Shown: in pieces, positions 8,572-16,377 of the stretch | Position numbering within the stretch: the first letter of the stretch is position 1 | Layout of the letters: each line of letters opens with the position of its first letter | Assembly (NCBI RefSeq): GCF_017939615.1 | Contig: NZ_JAGKSR010000001.1 | Span: 1,984,001-2,048,000 of the forward strand | Reading direction: 5' to 3' | Length of the DNA: 64,000 nt | Origin: Microbacterium sp. BLY | GTDB lineage: Bacteria > Actinomycetota > Actinomycetes > Actinomycetales > Microbacteriaceae | Program-made: the position numbers and the translations under genes | The notes under the pieces: generated by a model | The model's database searches: none | Seen by the model: only the letters and a program-made list of their open reading frames with translations | What the model was told of the DNA's origin: nothing

Positions 8572-9120
8572 GTGACCCAGCCCGTGACGCTCGGCGGACG
8601 CCCGATGATGCCGCCGCCCGGCACTCCCGCCGAGGAGCTGCTGATCGCGCGCTTCCGCGGGCATGCGCGTCGGCTGTTCTGGTCCGCGCTCGTGCTCATC
8701 GCCACGTTCGGCGCCACCGGCTTCCTCTACGGCAACCTTCCGGCCGGGTTCGAGGACTGGATGCTCCTCGCCGCTGCCGGACTCGTCGTCCTGGTGGCCG
8801 TGGTCATCCCGTTCATCGTCTGGTACTCCCGGACCATGACCCTCACGACCCGTCGGGTGATCGTGGTGCAGGGGCTCGGATCGCGGCACCGCCGCGAGAT
8901 GTCGCATGCCCGGGGGTACACGATCGGCGTGCGGCGCGGGCCGCTGCAGCGGATGTGGGGGTGCGGCACCATCACCCTCTCGAACGGCGTCGATGCACCG
9001 CTGTCGCTCGTCAACGTGCCCAACGTCACCCTCGTGCACGAGACGCTGGCCGACCAGGTCGAGGTCGGGCAGATCCTCGCTCATCGCGACGCGCAGGCCA
9101 GCGGCGACGACTTCGCCTGA
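8572..9120 (+). CDS. PH domain-containing membrane protein
   Basis: 182 residues from GTG 8572. Two hydrophobic helices (about 37-58 and 64-85) are followed by a bacterial PH-like domain (TLTTRRVIVVQGLGSR ... GTITLSNG). This matches the YdbT/YdbS-like bPH2 group (DUF304), small membrane proteins of unknown function. The box CACAAT ends 6 nt before the GTG. It is placed between birA and purK, as is often seen in Microbacteriaceae. No catalytic motif is present. Confidence 0.8.
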   Translation: MTQPVTLGGRPMMPPPGTPAEELLIARFRGHARRLFWSALVLIATFGATGFLYGNLPAGFEDWMLLAAAGLVVLVAVVIPFIVWYSRTMTLTTRRVIVVQGLGSRHRREMSHARGYTIGVRRGPLQRMWGCGTITLSNGVDAPLSLVNVPNVTLVHETLADQVEVGQILAHRDAQASGDDFA

Positions 9121-9202
9121 GCGGGTCCGAGCCCGCCGCTCCTCCGCGTCCCCCGCAGGGCCGCACGTGCGGAAGAATGGAGGGGACGAATGGAGGCGGC
9201 AC

Positions 9203-10327
9203 ATGGCGCTGCGCGTGGGCGTGATCGGCGGAGGACAGCTGGCACGGATGATGATCGCTCCGGCGGTCGAGCTCGGTCTCGACCTTCGGGTTCTCGCGGA
9301 GGAGGACGGCATGGCGGCCGGCCTGGCTGCGACCGCGGTCGGTGACTACCGCGACCTCGACACGGTGCGCGCCTTCGCCGCTGACGTCGACGTCGTCACG
9401 TTCGATCACGAGCACGTGCCGCAGGACGTGCTCCGTGCTCTCGTCGCCGAGGGCGTCGCCGTCCACCCGGGCCCGGACGCTCTCCAGTTCGCCCAGGACA
9501 AGCTGGTGATGCGCGCCCGTCTCGCCGAGCTCGGCGTCCCGCAGCCGGAGTGGGCACCGGTCCGCACCGCCGACGACCTGCAGCGCTTCCTCGACGCCCA
9601 CGACGGTGCGGCGGTGGTGAAGACGTCGCGGGGCGGGTACGACGGCAAGGGCGTGCGGGTCGTGCGATCCGCCGCGGAAGCGCAGGACTGGCTGGACGGC
9701 CTCGCGGACGGCGATGCCCTCCTCGCCGAGGAGCTGGTGCCGTTCGTCCGTGAACTCGCCCAGCAGATCGCCCGCCGGCCCGGGGGCGAGATGGTGTCGT
9801 ACCCGGTCGTCGAGACCGTGCAGCGCGACGGTGTCTGCGCCGAGGTCATCGCGCCGGCGCCCGCGGCCACCGAGCGTCTCGCGCAGGTGGCCGAGGAGAT
9901 CGGCCGCCGCATCGCGGACGGCCTCGGGGTGACGGGCATGCTCGCGGTCGAGCTGTTCGAGACCGACGACGAGCGCATCCTCGTGAACGAGCTCGCGATG
10001 CGACCGCACAACAGCGGGCACTGGAGCCAGGACGGTGCGGTGACCGGCCAGTTCGAGCAGCACCTGCGGGCCGTGGCCGACCTTCCCCTGGGCAGCACCG
10101 AGCCGCGCGCGGCGTGGTCGGTGATGGTGAACATCCTCGGCGGACCCGCCGATGGCACGCTCGGGGAGCGATTCGGCGCCGCGATGGCCGCGCACCCGAC
10201 CGCGAAGATCCACACGTACGGGAAAGCGCCGCGCCCCGGCCGGAAGGTCGGCCACGTCAACGTCTCCGAGGATGACCTCGACGACGCCGTCTACGTGGCC
10301 CGTGCTGCAGCGGCGCACTTCGTCTGA
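9203..10327 (+). CDS. purK: N5-carboxyaminoimidazole ribonucleotide synthase
   Basis: 374 residues. The ATP-grasp enzyme carboxylates AIR to N5-CAIR in de novo purine synthesis. It begins with the typical RVGVIGGGQLARMM, and shows AQDKLVMRARLAELG, VVKTSRGGYDGKGVRVV (ATP-grasp loop) and the C-terminal NELAMRPHNSGHWS with metal- and substrate-binding residues. The start is ATG 9203, preceded by GGAGGCGG. It precedes purE, as in many bacteria, although purE seems to have its own promoter. Length is normal for the family. Confidence 0.97.
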   Translation: MALRVGVIGGGQLARMMIAPAVELGLDLRVLAEEDGMAAGLAATAVGDYRDLDTVRAFAADVDVVTFDHEHVPQDVLRALVAEGVAVHPGPDALQFAQDKLVMRARLAELGVPQPEWAPVRTADDLQRFLDAHDGAAVVKTSRGGYDGKGVRVVRSAAEAQDWLDGLADGDALLAEELVPFVRELAQQIARRPGGEMVSYPVVETVQRDGVCAEVIAPAPAATERLAQVAEEIGRRIADGLGVTGMLAVELFETDDERILVNELAMRPHNSGHWSQDGAVTGQFEQHLRAVADLPLGSTEPRAAWSVMVNILGGPADGTLGERFGAAMAAHPTAKIHTYGKAPRPGRKVGHVNVSEDDLDDAVYVARAAAAHFV

Positions 10328-10391
10328 CTCGACGCGCGTCGGGAGACGGGAAAGTCGTGTGCCGCTCGGGTGTTCTCCCAGCGCGAGACCG

Positions 10392-10397
10392 TAGCCT
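10392..10397 (+). promoter_or_regulatory. Leaderless -10 element for purE
   Basis: TAGCCT, then 6 nt, then GTG 10404. No Shine-Dalgarno is present, so purE is probably read from a leaderless message. Confidence 0.5.
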
Positions 10398-10403
10398 GAT
10401 CTG

Positions 10404-10919
10404 GTGACCGAGCCACTGCACTCCTCCGCCGCCCCTCTGGTCGGCGTCGTCATGGGATCCGACTCCGACTGGCGCGTCATGAGCGACGCGTCCCAGGCGC
10501 TCACCGACTTCGGGATCCCGCACGAGGTCGAGGTCGTCTCGGCCCACCGCACGCCGGACAAGCTCATGTCCTACGCGCGGGAGGCGCGGGCCCGCGGGCT
10601 CCGCGTCATCATCGCGGGTGCCGGCGGCGCCGCCCATCTTCCCGGGATGCTCGCGTCCATGACGGCGCTTCCCGTCGTCGGGGTGCCCGTGCCGCTGGCC
10701 TACCTCGACGGCATGGACTCGCTGCTGTCGATCGTGCAGATGCCGGCCGGGATCCCGGTCGCGACGGTGTCCATCGGGGGCGCCCGCAACGCCGGGCTGC
10801 TGGCCGCGCGCATCCTCGGCGCCGCGGACGACGAGCTCGCGGACCGCGTGGAGGCCTATGCGGCCGAGCTCGAGGCGCAGGTCACCGCCAAGAACGATCG
10901 GCTGAAGGACTCGCTGTGA
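10404..10919 (+). CDS. purE: N5-carboxyaminoimidazole ribonucleotide mutase
   Basis: 171 residues. It converts N5-CAIR to CAIR, the step after PurK. The class I PurE motifs are all present: GSDSDWRVM (about 18), [10 protein letters not shown] (about 47) with the catalytic His, and [12 protein letters not shown] (about 71). The start is GTG 10404. The stop overlaps the GTG of the following LCP gene, so a purine enzyme is coupled to a cell-wall ligase. This coupling is common in actinobacteria. Confidence 0.97.
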   Translation: MTEPLHSSAAPLVGVVMGSDSDWRVMSDASQALTDFGIPHEVEVVSAHRTPDKLMSYAREARARGLRVIIAGAGGAAHLPGMLASMTALPVVGVPVPLAYLDGMDSLLSIVQMPAGIPVATVSIGGARNAGLLAARILGAADDELADRVEAYAAELEAQVTAKNDRLKDSL

Positions 10920-12370
10920 CCTTTGCGCCCCCGCGCGCGACGCGACGCCCGCTGATCGAGACGCGGCCGCTCCGTCACCCGGACTCCGCCGATCCCGGGC
11001 TGATGTCGAAGCGCGCATGGTGGCTCGTCGGGCTCAACGTCCTGCTCCCGGGGTCGGCCCAGGTCCTCGCGGGCAACCGCCGGCTCGGCCGGTTCGGACT
11101 CGGGGTGACACTGACCACCTGGTTCCTCGCGATCGTCGCGGTCGGCCTCGCCCTGTTCGCCCGCCCCGTCTTCCTCTGGCTCACGATCGGCGGCGGTTTC
11201 GTCTCCGCCGCCCTCCTCACACTCGTGCAGGTGCTGCTGATCGGCGTTGTGATCATGTGGATCGTCCTCACGTTCGACACTCTGCGCCTGGTGCGACTGG
11301 TCAAGGTCCCCGCGCCTTCGCGCTTCCTCCTCCCGGTGGTCGCTCTCGTGCTGCTGGGACTCGTCGGCGGCGTCACCGGCTACGCCGCCACGGCCGTGGG
11401 TTCCGTACGCGGCAGCGTCGGGGCGATCTTCGGACAGAGCGGACCGAGCCTGCCGCCGAGCGACGGCTACTACAACATCCTCCTGCTCGGCGCGGACAGC
11501 GGTGACGGCCGGGATTCGATGCGTTTCGACAGCATCTCCGTCGTTTCGGTCAACGCCGAGACCGGCGCCGTCACGATCACGGGCATCCCTCGGGAGCTCC
11601 CGCACTTCCCGTTCAGCGACGGCAGCCCCATGCAGGAGCTCTATCCCGATGGGTTCGAGGGCCACGGGTCGTCGACCTGCGGGTGGAACGGCTGGATGAA
11701 CCATGTCCGCAACGCCGCGGAAGTCTGCCGCGAGGACAAGGGGACGGGGCTGTATCCGGACGCCGAGGCCGCCGGGTCGGCTCCGGGCATCGAGGCCACG
11801 AAGGACGCGGCGGAAGGTGTGCTGGGGATCGAGATCCCGTACTACGTGTTCGTCGACATGCACGGCTTCGCAGATCTCGTCGATGCCCTCGGCGGCGTCG
11901 ACATCACGGTCACCGAGCGGCTTCCCAAGGGCGGACCGCCCGAGGGGTGGACCGGGACGGATGTGAACGAGTGGGCCATCGGCTGGATCGAGCCGGGTGC
12001 GCAGCACATGGACGGCGACACCGCGCAGTGGTATGCCCGCTCGCGCTACACGACGAGCGACTGGGATCGGATGAAGCGGCAGCGTGAGCTGCAGGAGGCG
12101 ATCCTCGCCCAGTTCACGCCGCAGACCGTCCTCACGCGGTTCAACGAGGTCGCTGCCGCCGGTACGGCCCTCATCAGCACCGACCTGCCGCAGGGCAAGC
12201 TCCCGGAGTTCTTCGATCTCATGCTCAAGGCCAAGGAGCAGCCGGTGCAGACGATCGAGCTCACGCCGGAGAACGGCGTCGACGAGTTCGAACCGAACTA
12301 CGACTTCATCCGCGAGCTCATGCAGCAGAAGCTGCACCCGCCCACGGAGACCCCGACGCCCACCCCCTGA
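10916..12370 (+). CDS. LytR-CpsA-Psr (LCP) family glycopolymer-peptidoglycan ligase
   Basis: 484 residues. LCP proteins move anionic wall polymers or arabinogalactan-like glycans from the lipid carrier to peptidoglycan outside the cell. About four N-terminal helices (residues 35-165) precede the extracellular LCP domain (about 190-400). The domain shows [30 protein letters not shown] and [22 protein letters not shown], which include the conserved Asp and Arg residues for pyrophosphate-lipid binding. The four-helix N-terminus is longer than the single helix of classical LCP proteins. The end is rich in Pro/Thr. GTG 10916 overlaps the purE stop. It may attach one of the glycans encoded further downstream (inference). 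Confidence 0.93.
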   Translation: MTFAPPRATRRPLIETRPLRHPDSADPGLMSKRAWWLVGLNVLLPGSAQVLAGNRRLGRFGLGVTLTTWFLAIVAVGLALFARPVFLWLTIGGGFVSAALLTLVQVLLIGVVIMWIVLTFDTLRLVRLVKVPAPSRFLLPVVALVLLGLVGGVTGYAATAVGSVRGSVGAIFGQSGPSLPPSDGYYNILLLGADSGDGRDSMRFDSISVVSVNAETGAVTITGIPRELPHFPFSDGSPMQELYPDGFEGHGSSTCGWNGWMNHVRNAAEVCREDKGTGLYPDAEAAGSAPGIEATKDAAEGVLGIEIPYYVFVDMHGFADLVDALGGVDITVTERLPKGGPPEGWTGTDVNEWAIGWIEPGAQHMDGDTAQWYARSRYTTSDWDRMKRQRELQEAILAQFTPQTVLTRFNEVAAAGTALISTDLPQGKLPEFFDLMLKAKEQPVQTIELTPENGVDEFEPNYDFIRELMQQKLHPPTETPTPTP

Positions 12371-12448
12371 CCGGGGGAGTGCCGTGCAGCGATCGGCATC
12401 CGTCGAACGCCGCCCGCGCCCTCTGTCGTCCGCCCCTCGGGCATGACG

Positions 12449-12490
12449 CAGCCCACGGGCGACGTTCCAGGGAACGTCGCCCGTGGGCTG
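12449..12490. terminator. Bidirectional hairpin terminator between convergent genes
   Basis: A perfect 20-bp inverted repeat (12449-12468 with 12471-12490) with a 2-base centre. It lacks a U-tract, as is common for terminators in high-GC actinobacteria. It lies between the LCP gene and the oppositely oriented surface-protein gene. Confidence 0.75.
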
Positions 12491-12515
12491 TCCGGTACAG
12501 GACCGGATTTCACCA

Positions 12516-12552
12516 GACGACGGTGATCGGAGGGGGAGGGATCACCGTCGTC
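12516..12552. terminator. Second hairpin (12-bp stem, purine-rich loop)
   Basis: Perfect inverted repeat 12516-12527 / 12541-12552 with a 13-nt loop of G and A (plus strand). It lies 57-93 bases beyond the stop of the reverse-strand surface protein and probably ends that transcript. The rest of the 238-base gap shows nothing recognisable. Confidence 0.5.
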
Positions 12553-12608
12553 CAGCCGGCCACCGCACGAGGCGGCAGCCTGGCTCAGGTGCGCGCACGG
12601 CGCGCGGG

Positions 12609-13175
12609 TCAGGCGCGCTTGCGGCGCGCGGCTCCGACGGTGACGAGGGCACCACCGGCGACGAGAGCGACTGCTCCACCGCCGATGACCCACGGCGAGA
12701 CCGAGCCGCCGGTGAGGGCGAGCTCCGTGCCGCCCGTGAGCGGCAGCTCGGTGCCGGCGGCGGCAGCGGCCGCCGGGTCGTGGTCACAGCTCGAGGCTGC
12801 GGAGTTGCCGTGCGAGACGGTCACCGTGGCGGTGTACGGCCGCGACCCGTCGAAGGCGAGGGCGTAGGAGCCCTGCCCGTCGGAGGGCGGACGGAACGTG
12901 ACCCGCAGGCTGCCGTCGGATGCGGCGGTGTTGCCCGAGATGGCGGCCTCGCCGGCGTTCTGCCCGGAGACCGACACACCGACGGTCTCCGAAGGCTCGA
13001 AGTACCCGGCGCCGAAGGAGACGGTCGAGACCTGGCAGGTGTCGATGATCGCGTCTCCCACCTTCGCGCCCGGAGGCGACGGGTAGGAGTCGCTCGGCGC
13101 CGCGGAGGCGACGGTCGGCGCGGCCAAGATGAGCGCGCCAGCGGTGAGGCTGATGGCAGCCAGTTTCTTCAGCAT
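12609..13175 (-). CDS. Secreted sortase-substrate surface protein with LPLTG/LALTG tail
   Basis: 188 residues. An N-terminal signal peptide (MLKKLAAISLTAGALILAA, cut after ASAA) is followed by a small beta-sandwich-like domain of about 100 residues, an Ala linker and a C-terminal sorting signal: LPLTG at 144-148, LALTG at 152-156, a hydrophobic stretch and the basic tail ARRKRA. LAxTG motifs are used by class E sortases of high-GC actinobacteria, so the protein is probably linked to peptidoglycan. Longer in-frame starts exist, but ATG 13175 has GGGGAGAA upstream and begins the signal peptide. The domain between is not recognised; two Cys (near residues 47 and 129) may form a disulfide. Confidence 0.85.
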   Translation of the reverse strand: MLKKLAAISLTAGALILAAPTVASAAPSDSYPSPPGAKVGDAIIDTCQVSTVSFGAGYFEPSETVGVSVSGQNAGEAAISGNTAASDGSLRVTFRPPSDGQGSYALAFDGSRPYTATVTVSHGNSAASSCDHDPAAAAAAGTELPLTGGTELALTGGSVSPWVIGGGAVALVAGGALVTVGAARRKRA

Positions 13176-13316
13176 GATTTCTCCCCAGAATTTCACGCGG
13201 AATCGCCCCGGACACACCCCTGCGTCCGATTGCGGGAGGTCCTCTGCCCCCACGGCAGGTTCACGGACCTCGGTTATTCCCCAGTGAGACGACAGTACAT
13301 CATCCGCCGGGGAATG

Positions 13317-15080
13317 TCACGAGCCGCACTGCAGGGTGTCGCGCGACACCTTCGGCGCGACGATCAGGGGCGTGTGCTGTACCTCGGTGAGTCGTTCCCC
13401 CGCGCCCTCGCCCTGGAACTCGACCGTGATCGTGGTCGACTCCCCGGGCGCGAGCAGCACCTCGTGCTGCACCACCGACCGATCATCGATGGTCGCCGTC
13501 TGGACGCCGTCCTCGGCGCCGTCGCGATCGATGTGCGACGGCGTCGCCCCCTGCGGGCCGTACACGGCGATGAGGGTCCGGACGCTGCCGGCCGGCACGC
13601 CGTAGACGCCGTCGGCGGTGACGTAGGGAGGAAGGGACGTCGCCGCATCGGCGGGGGCGGTGTTGGTCCATGTGACGCGCACCTGCGTCGTGGCTTCCCC
13701 GGCGCAGGTGCCCACCGCGGTCACGATCGAGGCGCGGGTGTAGTAGTCCATCTTCCCGCCCGTGCCGTCGTTCATCAGCACTCCGACGACGGGGGCGTCC
13801 GCGCCATCCTCCGGGATGGTGCCGCCCAGGTCGCTGGTGGCCAGGAGCGCCTCCTCCTCCTCGTGCGCGCTCCAGATGCGGATGCGTCCTTCTCCGGCGG
13901 CATCGGACAGGGCGCGCAGGAGCGCGGGCGGCTCCGCCCGGGAGAGCGCGGCGGCGAAGAGGCCGCCGGCCGCATCGGCGAAGATCTTGTCCTGGACCGC
14001 GGGGTCGGGGACGGCCGCGTAGATCTCGGACAGCAGGATGTCGGTCACCGTGTCGGCGGTCGCGGTGAACGGTCCGAACGAGAGGTCCCCGGTGGCGCGC
14101 ATGAGATGCGAGGCGACCACCGCGTCCACGGCGATCACGCCGTCGATCTCGCCGCCGAAGCGGCCCTCCCAGCGCGCGGCGATGGTCGCGCCGGCCTCGC
14201 GGAAATCGGGGATGCTCGTGATGTTCTGCAGGTAGCGACCTGGGCGGTCCTCGAAGAGCGCGATCGTGCTGTCGCTGAGCGGGAGCGCCGTGTCCAGCGG
14301 CGGGAAGTCGCGCGTGGACGCCTGTCGTTGCAGGGTGACCCTCCCGTTCTCGGCGTGCAGGAGGGCGATGGATCCGATGATGCCGCCCGAGGAGCGCAGC
14401 TCCGCGTTGTTCTGCATCGCGAGCACGTACGAGCGCGGTCCCTCGCCGCCCAGCATGGTGGGAAGCAGCACCGACGCGCCGTGCAGTGCGCCCACCGCCG
14501 TCGCCGCCTGCGTGACGGAGCCGCGCATCTCGCGGATCGCGTCGGCCAGCGGGGGGAGGGTCGCGTCCGGGTCGATGCGTCGGGCCCGCTCCTCGGCGGA
14601 GTCCAGCGCGGCGCTCGCGGTCCCGAGCGGCTTCTCGACCGCGGCGAACGGGGCGAGGTCGATCGCTCCGCCGGAGAACCCGAGACTCGACAGGTCGACG
14701 TCGTCCGCGACAGCCAGCAGCGGATCGAGCGCATCAGTCGAGACGTCGTCCGCGATCACCGCGATCTCGCTCACGGCACGGAAGTTCGGTCCGATGAAGG
14801 GGAGGATGCCGAACGCCTGCCAGATCGGGTCTCCGGTCAGCGATCGGGCCGACTCCGCGTTCCGGGAGATGCGGTCGGCGATCGGTGCGGCCCCGTCCAG
14901 GTCGCCCTCCGCGATCGACTGCTTGAGCTGGCTGGTCGCTCGGGCGACCTGCTGCAGGTTGTCGACCGCTCCGATCCCGCGCACCGTCACCCACCCGACC
15001 GCCAGTACCAGCAGGGTGACGAGAAGGCCGATGGTCCACCCGATCCATCGGCGCCGGACGGGAAGTCGACCATCGCTCAC
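13317..15080 (-). CDS. DUF4012 domain-containing membrane-anchored protein
   Basis: 587 residues from GTG 15080 (TTG 15092 would add four residues, without a ribosome site). An N-terminal basic stretch and one membrane helix (about 12-36) are followed by a long extracellular region with the DUF4012 features: LPTMLGGEGPRSYVLAMQNNAELRSSGGIIGS and repeated Asp-rich turns. DUF4012 proteins are frequent near exopolysaccharide genes in actinobacteria, and the function is unknown. A TTGAAT box 6 nt before the GTG would fit leaderless expression. It is divergent from the next glycosyltransferase and followed on its own strand by the surface-protein gene. Confidence 0.83.
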   Translation of the reverse strand: MSDGRLPVRRRWIGWTIGLLVTLLVLAVGWVTVRGIGAVDNLQQVARATSQLKQSIAEGDLDGAAPIADRISRNAESARSLTGDPIWQAFGILPFIGPNFRAVSEIAVIADDVSTDALDPLLAVADDVDLSSLGFSGGAIDLAPFAAVEKPLGTASAALDSAEERARRIDPDATLPPLADAIREMRGSVTQAATAVGALHGASVLLPTMLGGEGPRSYVLAMQNNAELRSSGGIIGSIALLHAENGRVTLQRQASTRDFPPLDTALPLSDSTIALFEDRPGRYLQNITSIPDFREAGATIAARWEGRFGGEIDGVIAVDAVVASHLMRATGDLSFGPFTATADTVTDILLSEIYAAVPDPAVQDKIFADAAGGLFAAALSRAEPPALLRALSDAAGEGRIRIWSAHEEEEALLATSDLGGTIPEDGADAPVVGVLMNDGTGGKMDYYTRASIVTAVGTCAGEATTQVRVTWTNTAPADAATSLPPYVTADGVYGVPAGSVRTLIAVYGPQGATPSHIDRDGAEDGVQTATIDDRSVVQHEVLLAPGESTTITVEFQGEGAGERLTEVQHTPLIVAPKVSRDTLQCGS

Positions 15081-15190
15081 CCTCGCATTCAAGCACGACG
15101 GGATCGTCGGGCGGGGTCCGGATGCTGTGGGAACGCTGTATACCGCCGCCCACGGGCGATCCGTTCCCGGGATGGCCCGCCTCCCGCGGT

Positions 15191-15196
15191 TAACCT
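15191..15196 (+). promoter_or_regulatory. Leaderless -10 element for the GT4-like gene
   Basis: TAACCT, then GATCCC, then ATG 15203. No Shine-Dalgarno was seen. Confidence 0.5.
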
Positions 15197-15202
15197 GATC
15201 CC

Positions 15203-16276
15203 ATGGGTGCTCGGCTGCGTGTGGTTCTGGATCAGCTCGTGCACGTCGTCGACCCCGACCAGGCCGCGGCCTCGCGGGATCTCGCAGCCGGTCTCATCCA
15301 GACGGCACCGCCGAACTGCGCGGTCGACGCGATCGTGCCCACCGGCGCGCAGGTCGCGCTCCGCGGCATCGGCGAGGTACGGACGCTGGCGGTCGGGCGA
15401 CGCGAGCTCGCCGCCTCGTGGCAGCTCGGCATCGCGCCCGGCGTCGGGGGCGGCCTCATCCATGCGCCGACGCTGCTCGCCCCGCTGGTCCGCCACGATC
15501 GCGTGCACGACAACGACCAGACCACCGTCACGGTGTGGGATCTGCGGGCCTGGGAGGCCCCGTCCCAGCTGTCGCGCGGCACCGTCGCCTGGCGGCGCGG
15601 AATGCTCCGGCGTGCCGTGAAGCATGCGGACGCGGTCGTGGTGCCGTCCCATTCGATGGCGGAGCACCTGTCCGGGGTCGCCAAGCTCGGCGACCGCATC
15701 CGCGTCATCGCCGGCGCTCCTCCCGCGGACCTGGCCTCCGCCGCGGATGCCTCGTCCCGTCGCGACGCCCTCGACCTGCCCGCCGACTACCTCGTGCTGG
15801 CCGGCCCGGAGGACACGCTCGAGGCCGGCTTCCGCGGGGCGGTCGCCGCCGGCCTCGACGCCGTGGTGATCGGCGCGGAGGAGGGGACGGAGCCCCGGCT
15901 CGCCGAGATCGCGGCGGCGTCCGGGCTACCGGAGCGTCGCGCGCACATCCGCGGGGTGCTGGATGTGCGCGACCGCGCCGCGGCCCTGGGCGGCGCACGC
16001 GCGTTCGTGTCGACGGATCCGGTGACCGGATGGCCCTGGCGGGCCGTGGAGGCGATGGCGCTCGGCATCCCGGTCGTGGCGGTGGAGTCCGGCTGCCACC
16101 GCGACGTCATCGCGGACGGGGGCGTGGTCGTCGCCGCCGGAGACCTTCCGGAGGCCGTGGAGGATGCCGCCGGTGCGGGGGCCGATCGCCTGCGGGTGCT
16201 CGCGACCGACCGCTCACGGGCCTTCTCCTGGGCGAGTGCGGCGGAACGGGTGTGGAGCCTGCACGCGGACCTCTGA
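15203..16276 (+). CDS. Glycosyltransferase, GT4-like (GT-B fold)
   Basis: 357 residues. The C-terminal half carries the GT-B donor site pattern: PADYLVLAGPEDTLEAG, HIRGVLDVRDRAAALGGARAFVSTD and EAMALGIPVVAVESGCHRDVI, the last being the E-x7-E-like loop of GT4 enzymes. The N-terminal half contains ADAVVVPSHSMAEHL, typical for the linker region of these proteins. It would transfer a sugar from an NDP donor in the cytoplasm; neither donor nor acceptor can be told. It stands between DUF4012 and the FG-GAP protein at the left border of the polysaccharide locus. Confidence 0.82.
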   Translation: MGARLRVVLDQLVHVVDPDQAAASRDLAAGLIQTAPPNCAVDAIVPTGAQVALRGIGEVRTLAVGRRELAASWQLGIAPGVGGGLIHAPTLLAPLVRHDRVHDNDQTTVTVWDLRAWEAPSQLSRGTVAWRRGMLRRAVKHADAVVVPSHSMAEHLSGVAKLGDRIRVIAGAPPADLASAADASSRRDALDLPADYLVLAGPEDTLEAGFRGAVAAGLDAVVIGAEEGTEPRLAEIAAASGLPERRAHIRGVLDVRDRAAALGGARAFVSTDPVTGWPWRAVEAMALGIPVVAVESGCHRDVIADGGVVVAAGDLPEAVEDAAGAGADRLRVLATDRSRAFSWASAAERVWSLHADL

Positions 16277-16377
16277 TCACCTGAACGTCAGCTTCGCATC
16301 GACGCGACACGCCGGGCGCTGATCGCGTTTCCGGGGCAACAGTGGCATCATCCCGCAACTTCCGTCACACTGGTCAC

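Noticed and set aside
12483..15620. A long forward open frame of about 1045 codons over the surface protein and DUF4012 genes
   Set aside because: The translation is Arg/Gly/Asp-rich and without motifs, while the reverse strand has a signal peptide, sorting signal and the DUF4012 pattern.
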